A stretch of DNA of 64,000 bases from Stromatinia cepivora (lineage: Eukaryota; Ascomycota; Leotiomycetes; Helotiales; Sclerotiniaceae): the NCBI GenBank assembly GCA_014898415.1, contig RCTD01000029.1, positions 496,001-560,000 on the forward strand, given 5' to 3'. A model generated the notes under the pieces. The model saw only the letters and a list, made by a program, of their open reading frames with translations. It made no database searches and was not told the origin of the DNA. Numbering within the stretch: the first letter of the stretch is position 1; the number at the start of each line of letters is the position of its first letter. Position numbers and translations under genes: made by a program. Positions 22,578 to 32,515 of the stretch are shown here, in pieces.

Positions 22578-23682
22578 ATGGCTTTTCCATCACTCCTCTC
22601 ATTTTGCTCGTATTTGTCCTTACTTTTATCAACCACGCAACAGCAGGCGCAGTATTCATCTTCACCTACGGTGGAAAAATCACACGCGTATGTATCCTCC
22701 CTCTCCTATTTCCCTTCCATACATCTATCTTCCCCCTCTTCTCATCAATCTCCAAGTAACCCTCCAAGTATTTCCTATAACTAACTTTCCACCCCATAGT
22801 TCCAAGCAACCCTCCACGTTCCATCCCCACCAACCGTGTTACAAGGTCATGGTCCAGACTGGAAAGTACAAGCGACTTGGGCGGGCATGCAACCCACGGA
22901 TCAAAGCTGTGTTCTTCAGAATGTGGTTGGGAATGCGGGGGAGGAAGTGGGTCATTGGAGTCATGTACCTAGTTTTTATGATGGGGTGACGAAACCGAGT
23001 TGGAGGGAGGTTTATTTTGAGACGGTGCAGCCGGAGGGTGAGTTTTGTTTTTATTTGGGGAGTAGATGGTGATGGGAAGTAGAGGGTCGTAGATATGGGT
23101 ATGGCGGAGGGAATCATGATGGGGACTAACAATCAATCGAACAGTATATCCAGGCGATGAAATAACAAGTATCTGGACCCTTGACGAAATCTCCAATAAA
23201 TGGCTTGATACATGGTCCGTGATGCCCGGTAAGATCGGCGCATCAAAGGGAGAAGTTCCTTATGGTGGCAACTACACTTTTGATGGCTCCAAATTTGGTA
23301 TGTTTGCCATTTCCCAGATATGCGTCATTGTTATTGACATCCTCATCAGATCCTAAAGTCCCAGACATGGCAGAGGTAATCCCGCTTCCCGAATCCGGAT
23401 TTTTGAAGTCTCAAGTTGATATTAATTGTGTAGCTCTTGCTAATGATCGAGCATGTGGGAATCGGCGGTGGTCCAGACCCTGGCTGGGATTCTGGAGCGG
23501 TAACGTTCACAAATATCCTGATAGAATCGGTTTCAACGCAGGATTGGTGCAATCATGAGAACTCAGAGACTTGGCATCCACAAGATGTTAAGGTTGTGGA
23601 TGTTTCTACACCTTTTACCTCGACGGTTAGGGATGGAAAGAAAACTTATCATATTCCTCAGCTTGTTATTGATTCGAATTGA
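22578..23682 (+). pseudogene. Secreted G1 (eqolisin)-like protein, paralog B, with frameshifted signal-peptide exon
   Basis: Exons are 22578-22687, 22800-23037, 23145-23297, 23350-23375 (a 26-nt micro-exon) and 23434-23682. From the second exon on the frame is intact and parallels paralog A: FQATLHVPSPPTVLQG, ATWAGMQP, VLQNVV with the candidate catalytic Gln, VYPGDEI, GEVPYGGNYTFD, then GAVTFTNILIES and QDWC. The last exon has a GAVTFTN strand very like family G1. The ATG at 22578 has a good context, but exon 1 is 110 nt where paralog A has 111. The frame that matches paralog A after the splice (TPLILLVFVLTFINHATAGA, GGKITR) has no ATG. One base appears lost near 22590-22600. It is either a pseudogene, a sequencing error, or uses an unseen upstream exon. 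An extra intron (23038-23144) distinguishes it from paralog A. Confidence 0.68.
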
Positions 23683-24523
23683 GGTCGCTGGGATGAATTC
23701 TAGGAAATTATGGGGATTTGTGGAGGCAGAGCAATGGAGAATGGGCTGGATCCTTAGTTTTGAATATTCCTGCATAGAATGCAGAGGTGAAAACGAACGT
23801 TCTGCACATACATCAGATCAGCATAGTGAAAGAAACATCTTCAACTCCATTACTCCATATATTATGCCTGTGAACTAAAAGACAACTTGGTTCTAACACA
23901 ATGAATGCGCTAATCTTATCAATTGACGAGTGGAATGTCAAGCCCTGCGATAGATATTGAGATGACTAACTTCAGCGAGTTTAGAAGAGCACTTCAAATA
24001 TGCAGAGCTTTTCTGTGAAGATATAAAGCTGAAGAAGATGGACTGCAGCAACAGTAGATTGTAAGATAAAAGTGGCCATGGGCGCAAGCACGTATATCTC
24101 AAAACTAAACACATATCTCAGAGGATAGTTCGCGAGTTTGCAATATGCTTGCTCAGTGCATTTTAGATTGATCCAGAATATGGAAAAGTGACCAACGCTG
24201 TGATAGCCAGCAGCATTGCAGAGCCACTTGTTCTACCTGCCGACATTGCTCGAGAGAACGGTCAGGCTTGATCCGCTAAAATAAACTAATATCTTTTAGA
24301 TGGCCCTGGTATCCCGTTCATTTCGGTTTCACTGCTACCCATTTAATGTATAGACATCCAGAAAATGGATGATGGGGAAGTGGTTGAAATCACGTGACAA
24401 TATCTCTCTCCACCGCCTACCATTAATGCACGAGCCACTCAGTATTTCCGGCAAAAAACTTGGTGAGCTTTTTTTATTTTTTCTCTTGTGAATTGAATGA
24501 GAAGTCAACATCAAACCGGCGCA
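23683..24523. other. Intergenic region with the UTP4 promoter
   Basis: No gene seen. A CACGTGAC element lies at 24391-24398, 133 bp before the UTP4 start. Confidence 0.5.
24391..24396. promoter_or_regulatory. CACGTG element upstream of UTP4
   Basis: The palindrome in ATCACGTGACA lies 133 bp before the UTP4 start codon. The same CACGTGA core precedes RPS2. The shared occurrence at two ribosome-related genes is suggestive only. Confidence 0.4.
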
Positions 24524-27269
24524 ATGGATATCCACCGCTGCAGATTCGTTCCATACCCTCCGTCAACAATCAATGCATTGGCATTCACACACTCGAAGTT
24601 GACAAAAGGTCAATCTGCCGTTTCCCCACGATTAGCCCTCGGTCGCGCAAACGGTGATATCGAGCTCTGGAACCCGCAAAAAGGATCATGGCTTCAAGAG
24701 ACAATCATTCGAGGTGGGAAGGATCGCAGTATTGATGGACTAGTCTGGACTCAAGATCCTAACGAGGATGTCAATGGTACAAAAATAATTGGGAAATCTA
24801 GGCTCTTCAGCATCGGATATACTACAACTGTTACTGAGTGGGATTTGGTGAGAGGTCAGCCATTACGTTCAGCGAGCGGAAACCATGGAGAGATATGGTG
24901 TCTTGCTGCCCAACCCGCAGAGGAACAAAAATCTGGAGAGGAACCTTCTGGAGAATGCCAAAAGCTTATTGCTGGTTGTGTTGACGGAGCTTTGGTTCTA
25001 TACTCCACAGCAGATGAAGATCTGCAATTACAAAAAGTTCTTGTTCGCCCATCCGCGAAAAAAGCAAAGATTGTTAGTGTTGCCTTTCAGGATCGCTATC
25101 ATGTTATTGCAGGATGTTCAGATAGCAATATTCGAGTTTATGATATACGAACTGGATCAATGGTAAGACAGATGTCTTTGGGGGCTGGACCTAAAGGAGG
25201 ACCTAAGGATATCATTGTCTGGGCTGTCAAATCATTACCAAACGGAGATATCATTTCTGGCGACTCGACGGGAGAAATCAAAATATGGCAGGGCAAAACA
25301 TATAGTATGATGCAGCACATTAAAAGTCATACTCAAGACGTTCTCAGCCTTGCAACAAGCTCTGATGGGATGACAATTTTTAGTGGTGGTATGGATAGAA
25401 GGACGGTCGTCTACAAACAAATAAAAGGGAAGAAGAGATGGTCAGAAGTTAGGCACAGGAGATTTCACAGCCACGATGTTAAGGCTATGGCAAGCTTGGA
25501 GTGTCAGGGAATCAGTGTTGTGGTTTCCGGAGGTAAGCAGATCTTTCACTGATATCTTTTGCATAAGCTAATTTTCATTCGCAGGTCCCGATGCTGCTCC
25601 TACTGTTCTGCCACTTGCGCATTCCGGTCAAGAGAACCAACGTGCCTTGCCCTTCCTACCTCAGCCATCCATTATTCAAAGTTCTACAAGAAAGAGATTG
25701 TTGATGAGCTGGTGGGATCGAGAAATAAACATCTGGCGCATAAACAAACTTTCAGATTCGATCAACAGTGATGAACCAGAAGCCGCAGCTGCCGATCGCA
25801 AATTGGTAGCGAAGATCCTAATCAAGGGAGAGTCTAACATCACATCGGCGACTTTGAATGCTGCAGGAAACCTGCTCGCTGTTTCGACAGTGTCAGATAT
25901 AAAGCTTTTCCGTCTCAAGGCACGGAAACCAGAAGAGGGTGAAGGCCTCAAGGTATCGACCGTCACTGTACCACATACCTTTTCTTCTGGGGCCCGTTTG
26001 ATTCAGTTCTCTCCGGATGGAAACTGGTTGTCGATAATTCGTGATGATAGCTCAATTGCCATGGCACGAGTCATTCAGGATAATGCTTCACCATCATCCT
26101 TCAGTATAATTCCTCAGCTCTCAAAACTTTCTCGTCTTGATCGCAAAATCTCAAAAACCAAGCTTCTAGGTGGTCTCGGCGCATACGAAAGAACCGTCAC
26201 TCAAGTAGCATTCTCATCTGATAGCAGAATTTTAGTAGTCAGCGATCTGGCAGGTTTTGTTGATACTTGGGTTTTAGAAGGAATCGAAGATCTTACACAA
26301 GAATTGGAGGAAACACAGGAAGATGACGCATCTGATGATGAATCTGACGATGGTTCCGACGTCGAAGAAGAGAAGAAGCCAAAATTAATTTTCGGTCAAC
26401 ATTGGACACGAAATCCTTCCGCCACTCGTTTACCAAAACTTCCCGCCGCGCCAGTTGTACTATCATTCCGCCCTTCAACTCGCCCGGCACTAATCAACGG
26501 AGCCACACCTCCTACTACACGCAACAATCCTCGTCCTGTATCTCACGAACTACCTGTCGCCGAGGATCGTTTAGTCATTGTCACATCCACTAATGAAGTT
26601 TATGAATTCGAAGTTCTCGCCGGTTCACTCACACCTTGGTCTCGTAGAAACCCTACCTCTACATTTCCGCTTGCTTTCCGCCAAGTCGTAGATTTGGCAA
26701 GAGGTTGCATATGGGATATCTCTAATGGTAGAGAGCGTATGTGGCTACATGGTGTTGGTTGGTTATGGATGTTCGATTTGTCACAAGATTTCCATTTTGA
26801 AGATGAGGAAGCAGAGGAGGACGGAGATGCCGAGATCTCGGGAAACAAACGCAAACGCTTTCAATTAGGGAAATCTGGAGCAGGAGGTATGGTCGACCCA
26901 GAAGAGAACGAGACAGGCATGTCCCGTAAAATCCGCAAACTCATTCACGAGGAGGAGACGCACGAAACGGAAGTTGATGTAGAAGATAACAAATATCTTA
27001 TGGATGTTGATTCGGACGATGATGAGATTGACAAGGAATTGAAGTCACTGCTCAGGGAACGGTCGCAAAAAAGCGAAGATGAGAAATTTGGGGGACCAGC
27101 ACAAACTTACAAGACATTCAAGTATAGACCTATACTTGGTATGGTAGAGATTGGAGAGGGAGGAGAAGGTGGTCCGGAGGTGGCAATTGTAGAGAGACCT
27201 ATCTGGGAAACTGATTTGCCAATGAGATTAGAGGGTGACCAGGAGTGGGAAAAGAAGTCGTTGTATTGA
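24524..27269 (+). CDS. utp4: UTP4/Cirhin-type WD40 protein of the small-subunit processome, 897 aa
   Basis: Two exons, 24524-25532 and 25585-27269, are separated by a 52-nt intron (GTAAGC...GCAG, phase 1). The start at 24524 gives MDIHRCRFVPYPPS, the expected Utp4 beginning; the upstream in-frame ATG at 24497 would add nine unrelated residues. The product is a nucleolar WD-repeat protein of the t-UTP subcomplex, needed for early 18S pre-rRNA transcription and processing. WD-like repeats cover most of residues 20-560 (e.g. GRANGDIELWN, GCSDSNIRVYDIRTG, GDSTGEIKIW, SGGMDRRTVVY). An acidic linker follows near 573-602, then a second WD region, and an Asp/Glu-rich C-terminal tail with basic patches. 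The length fits fungal Utp4. Confidence 0.92.
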
Positions 27270-27721
27270 AGGAGGAGGGAGGTACTAGATGGGTAATATG
27301 ATTTTGAATGAGGGTTGGAGAAGCGTAGACTTGATGCATATGGATGGATATGGCGTTTTGGAGCTAGGATACAATGGAATGTTCAAAAGCAAAAAGTGTC
27401 TAGGTGAATATGGACACAGGGATTTTTGAGAGATGTATTTGTGTGTATAATCACGAGATAGCAGAGCATATTGCTGATACCATTATAAGATACATATATC
27501 TCTTGGCCTTATCCCTCTTGCGATCATGATCCTTCTTAATCAGTGTAGATTGCTGAGTTTCTCAGGCGCCGCTATTTATTTCATTGCCCGTGAATGGCCC
27601 TCGGAGCTTTTTGATATCCCCTCTTATGTCCCATCATTGGCGTAATGTTTTGAAATCAACAAGTCACCGGATGGCTTGTCATGCAAATGCCCGCTCTGTG
27701 CCCCTTCTTGGAAAAGCCAAT

Positions 27722-27846
27722 CATCGAATCGAGGATATTGATAGTATCACACAAAGGGCAAAAGTACTCAATCAAATTCTTGTAACTTTGCAAGTATACT
27801 TAGCAAATCTTGTGGCGCCTATATCGTATTTATGTTGCAAGTAAGG
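27722..27846 (+). repeat. Dispersed repeat, copy 1 (coding-like)
   Basis: Matches 28361-28477 in GATAGTATC, CAAAGGGCAAAA, ACTCAATCAAA, TTGCAAG and GGCAAATCTT-like blocks. The plus-strand translation contains DSITQRAKVLNQILVTLQ. Several differences fall at third codon positions, so it may be a decayed exon. Confidence 0.5.
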
Positions 27847-28360
27847 GCCGCCATATATATTTATTTGAAATTATTTCAAAGTCACTTTTATAGAAATAAT
27901 AATTAGCATCTTTAATATCCAAATCGAGATTTGACAATCAAAATCTTTCAGATGTAGACATCTGTTAACACTCTTCACATTCCGATCCCGGTTCAATAGT
28001 AAAAGTTCTTTTAGATTTAATCTAGAATTAGGAAAAGAATATGTTTGATATGAGATTTATTTCCTCCATGGATCCTGTAATACTCCCTTCATTCTCGTCT
28101 AAATTATGACCCCCTGCGCACGAGCCCATGATATCGAACTGACGTTGCGTCATGATAAGCGGCAGAAGTAGGAATTCTCGACTTCTTTAGTGGTGAAAGA
28201 TTATATGTGACCTTATTTTTACGCCGGCGTGTCTCAGCATAACTTGAAATCTCTGAGAAATTGATAGTTCAGAATTCCTCGTGTATTTTTCTGCAATTCA
28301 TATTAAAATTGAATGTTGAGTACTAGAATTCTCTTGAATCGACATCAAAAACTGGGTTCT

Positions 28361-28477
28361 GTAATGCCCCTGATAGTATCGCGCAAAGGGCAAAATCACT
28401 CAATCAAACTCTCATCGTCTTGCAAGCACACTTGGCAAATCTTACAGTGCCCTATACCATATCCGAGGTCCGACATG
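28361..28477 (+). repeat. Dispersed repeat, copy 2 (coding-like)
   Basis: Partner of 27722-27846. The translation DSIAQRAKSLNQTLIVLQ is conserved with copy 1 at about two thirds of positions. No flanking exon is identifiable. Confidence 0.5.
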
Positions 28478-29595
28478 CATAGATAAGAGAAATGCTCATG
28501 TGTCAAGTCAGCTTCTATTTACTCTATGAATTGATGAGTTGAATGCTTATATACCTGAAGACCTTGTATAGAGCTTCTGTAAAATGCGCTTCTCCCGTCA
28601 GCTCTCCAGACTAAGCTGGAGGTTCGTAGCCGGCACGTCGTACACGTGGGAGCTCGACTTTTCCGACCGTTCTCCTCCGAATCCAGTTGCCTAGATTCAT
28701 CCTCGGAGAACAGGAGCCATTTTCGCTATGGGCATGGCTTCAAAGCCTCAGTTTCAATTTAGTATTGGGGGTTGGTCGAATTTTTAAACACCCCATTTAG
28801 GTTTGAGACCATGAAGTGGACTCTTTCGCTGTCTCATGTCAGTGTCTGATAGTTCGGACGGCAGTCAAAATTGAGAAACTTCGGATTCCTGAAATCATAT
28901 GGAAGATCGAGGCTATTTGAAAGATTGAGATCATTTGAAATATTGAGATCATTTTGAAGAATGAAATTGTTTGGAAGATTGAAATCATTTGAAACAATGG
29001 ATTTTTCTACTCAGTTTTCCGTATATGTCAAGGGAGCCCGTTGGGCACTAGGCCTACGTGTTAGCACCTGATGCTCTCATGTATAATTCAAGCCTACTCC
29101 ATAATTTCTAATCGTCAATAATAAAAGGTCTAATCTTATAAAACCGCAAAATTACTATAAGTATACCAACGAAGGAATGCCCTTAATGATGCATGCATTT
29201 TCATCAACCCTTCGCTCATAATAACCGCAATCTTCTGTTTGCACCAAAACAACGAGGCAAGTGAGCAGCTATAACCCAAGAATTGTACTAAATTACAGTC
29301 ACCTGCGGTTCCGGCATTGTGCTAGTCACAGAAAATGTACCTCATCTTGCTATGTTTGTTGAAACATGTGCTAGCCATATACTAGCTCTAAGCTAGTACA
29401 TACATAGACAACCGGCAGTCAAAATAAGCTTAGCAGATCCCCCACACTCTTTAGTCTACTAATTCCGGATCACGGGTTCATTTTTTCTCCATAGTGACGT
29501 ACTTAACGCGAGATCTATATATAATCCTTCAAGTATTCTTTAGACAAATTTACGTCCATATTAAATGTCGGAAATTGACACCTCATTCCTTCAAG

Positions 29596-30843
29596 ATGAA
29601 GCTATTCCAATATATCATGGCCAAGATTGGCGTATCAAAATCTCGGAAATATAGGAAAAATTCCTACCACAGTATTGAATCTGTAGTTCTTCGTCCTTCG
29701 CCAAACCAGCCTCTCCAACATTTAACCAACCTCGAGTCAACTGTGCTCGTATCTCCTCATCTAGCTTCGGCCGTTGAATCACTCACTGAACCACTTTTGG
29801 AGCCACCAACAGTCGAATCACCTGCCCTCAAATCATCAGTCCTTCGAAATGTGCCAAACGAAATTCCACCGAACATCGTCGAATTTCTACCATTCGAGTC
29901 GACCGTTTCTTTATCTCTTTCTTGTCAACGCATATACATCCTTCTCGGAGCCCAATATATCAAAGCCTTAAGGAAGACGAGAAAAAGAAGAAATTCCTCT
30001 TGCTATAAGTTTCTGAAGCTTCTGGAGCGAGACCTTCCAAATCATATTACATGTTTTTCTTGCAAGAAATTGCATATAATGGAAAGGGCTAAAACTATCC
30101 TTAATGACATGTGTTACTTTGAGCAGGATTTCCTTGATCTTGGAGAATGGGATTTGGAATTCAACAATTTCCAGAGAGCTATGAAACTTTATCGTCAAGG
30201 CCGGAATTTTTCACCACTAAACATTCTTTTTAACGATACCAAAACTCAAGTCGGTTCTCTTACTCACTGCGCAGAACAACAAAAAGTAGTCCTGCGAATT
30301 GCGGACACAACTCGCTCCTTTATACTTCGCGAACAGATGATATATTTGATTCCAGCAGCTAAACCGCCTTCAACATCTAATACAATTTCTTGGTACCCTG
30401 AAATATGCGCTCACTTTCATTTTGAAACCGAATACAATTTTCGAGAACGCCGCCTTCGATATCAGGGTGAAGATACTAAAGATCTTGAATGGTGCGAAAT
30501 TATCTGGGGCACCTTTAAAAAATGTAAATACTGCATGACTGAATTTCGGGTCGACACCATGGATATGGGAGAGGAGGGCGAAGCATTTGTCGTTACGAGA
30601 TGGCAGGATTTAGGACAAGCTCAGTCGCCTTTGGATGGAAATTGGGTGAGGGCTAATGCAAGTCCAAGATTCCGTCAGAAGCATCAATTGATTGAATATG
30701 ATGAGGGATCAATATGTACGGCGTTTGAAGAAGAGCATTATTCGAACTTTGAGTTCGATGTTCATATTACTGAAAAGGATTGGGAGGAACTTTTGAATTG
30801 TCGTTACCGGAAGAAGAAAAGGGCTCGGACTAGGAGAATTTGA
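29596..30843 (+). CDS. F-box-like protein, 415 aa
   Basis: A single exon. The start at 29596 (TCAAGATGAAG) is preferred to the upstream in-frame ATG at 29494, whose extra 34 residues look like translated leader. Residues 86-120 form a degenerate F-box (VPNEIPPNIVEFLPF followed by SLSLSCQRIYILLG), the Skp1-binding module of SCF ubiquitin ligases. The next part has two CxxC pairs (Cys153/156 in CFSCKKLH and Cys310/313 in CKYC), a layout seen in a large fungal family of F-box-like proteins that carry a CxxC just after the F-box. The tail is very basic (KKKRARTRR). A substrate-receptor role is plausible, but no leucine-rich or WD repeat is present and the target is unknown. Intergenic DNA surrounds it. 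Confidence 0.75.
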   Translation: MKLFQYIMAKIGVSKSRKYRKNSYHSIESVVLRPSPNQPLQHLTNLESTVLVSPHLASAVESLTEPLLEPPTVESPALKSSVLRNVPNEIPPNIVEFLPFESTVSLSLSCQRIYILLGAQYIKALRKTRKRRNSSCYKFLKLLERDLPNHITCFSCKKLHIMERAKTILNDMCYFEQDFLDLGEWDLEFNNFQRAMKLYRQGRNFSPLNILFNDTKTQVGSLTHCAEQQKVVLRIADTTRSFILREQMIYLIPAAKPPSTSNTISWYPEICAHFHFETEYNFRERRLRYQGEDTKDLEWCEIIWGTFKKCKYCMTEFRVDTMDMGEEGEAFVVTRWQDLGQAQSPLDGNWVRANASPRFRQKHQLIEYDEGSICTAFEEEHYSNFEFDVHITEKDWEELLNCRYRKKKRARTRRI

Positions 30844-31830
30844 TTTGAAAATAATGCAAAATTCTTGTATATATATGTTGGTCATCATAATTTCGGCACA
30901 TCTACCCCTATTTAGAATTTTCGGGAATCACGTCTGATGGATTTCGAGAGTCTCGCTATAACTATAGCTTAAGAGTAAGATATTAAACACAGACAAAGTA
31001 GGATTGAGTCACCTATACTCTGGATGGATATCAAGCCTTCTGAAACTTTTGTTGTTGATATCTTTCACATCCACTAGCTAAGTTGCCAGGGCTCTATATA
31101 AACTCTAGCGCCTCCATAGATCTAGAACCGTAGTCACCATAATATGAATCTGCATTATCTCATATTCGTTAAATATTTTTTTTGCCACATAATATCGGAT
31201 GAGCCTCTATTCTGAGCTAAAACTTAGACTATTAGAAGTACTCGCTGTGATACTGTCAGTTATGATCTTCTTGAATTAAGACTCCTAATCTATGTTTGAT
31301 ACCCTACACAACTATCGTACAGGAATCGCTTTACTTTATTAGCGAGCTTTTCCAAGCTTAGATAGCTTTAATAACCGAGTTCATCTTTCTTGTAATTTAC
31401 TCAATGTATTTTCTATATCATATATATATATATATATAGTATTCAAGTAGTAGATATAAAGACCAATATGCGAAGCTGGGAAACAAGAAGCTCCACTCTG
31501 ACTCGCATAGTGAAATAATACTTACATATAATACATCTCAGACGATATACAGATACTGGGCCAATACTATATATTCCATATTGTAAGAAGCGGGTTGGAA
31601 TATCAATCCACATACCAAGTCCCCATGGATTTTTGATCTCCTTCATTGAACTAAGGAGAAATAAAATGGATGGATAATCTAATGAGGAAAAGAGAGGCAG
31701 GTGGTAAGATATACATATGACAGACAAGCAAGACATCTCCTCAAAGATTCATACATGATATTCTCTTAATCATCCCATTCACTATTCCGTACAAGATAAC
31801 ATTACGACGCAAAACTATTAGTTCTTAGCT

Positions 31831-32049
31831 TCACTTGAAGCCTATCTTTCCTCCATTAGATCTATCCAATATCCATGCTTCGAGTCTGTAACACTGTTTG
31901 AAAGTTCCAATGACCAGGTGACCAACAAACCACACACCGCACATGGGTACAGGGATAAAGAAGGCCGTGGTGACGAATTTGACCTTGGGACTGACTTGTG
32001 GGTTTGAGGTATGAGATGATGGAATTGCTAGCATGGCCACTACGATCAT
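31831..32049 (-). CDS. Possible terminal exon of a small membrane protein
   Basis: The 72-codon frame ends at TCA/TGA (31831) and contains a clear hydrophobic helix (FVTTAFFIPVPMCGVWFVG) followed by a polar tail ending GGKIGFK. An AG acceptor (GGGATAG) lies just before it. An upstream segment near 32105-32140 encodes LRYLFIIGVCFL, which could join by a GTGTGG donor to give a second helix running into MIVVAMLAIP. I could not find a first exon that keeps the frame: ATGGAAGACTCGG at 32220 gives the wrong phase. It may be a real small two-helix protein or chance. Confidence 0.25.
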   Translation of the reverse strand: MIVVAMLAIPSSHTSNPQVSPKVKFVTTAFFIPVPMCGVWFVGHLVIGTFKQCYRLEAWILDRSNGGKIGFK

Positions 32050-32476
32050 TCTATCCCATGAAATAATGGAAGAATGTGACTCGGTTTAACCTCAGCATCT
32101 AGGGATAAAGACCACACAGAAAACAAACGCCGATGATGAACAAATAGCGCAACTATGCCATGCAAAGATTAGTACACATCGGGCCGTCGCGTCGCAACTC
32201 TGCTCACCCGAGTCTTCCATCTTGCGTCCTTCTTGCGTGAGCCAGTATGAGGTGGAAAGTGACAGACTAGGAACAAGGTTGCACTTACGTCTTATGCAAA
32301 TATGCGTGCGTACGTGTACTTTACGAATCACTACTGTAAAATAGCACCTGACAAGCAAATTTTGACAGGGAAAGTTAAGGTTAATACAATTTGATAATGC
32401 ATATGAGATATCTGTATGAGGTTCGTCATGTCCAAGAGTCTAGAGGGGGGACGCGCGAGAGATATGTAAGTACTGT

Positions 32477-32515
32477 GATGATGATGCTTGATGATGATGC
32501 TTGATGATGATGCTT
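32477..32515 (+). repeat. Three perfect tandem copies of a 13-bp unit
   Basis: GATGATGATGCTT is repeated three times exactly, followed by a partial copy. Confidence 0.85.

Larger units (their letters stand above)
27270..29595. other. Gene-free region with a duplicated coding-like fragment
   Basis: Two related fragments lie at 27722-27846 and 28361-28477. A short series of GAAATCATTTGAA-like imperfect repeats occurs at about 28905-29000. No complete gene is seen. Confidence 0.5.

Noticed and set aside
22476..22989. Two overlapping long frames over paralog B exons 1-2
   Set aside because: Both read through the intron at 22688-22799 in frames that do not match paralog A.
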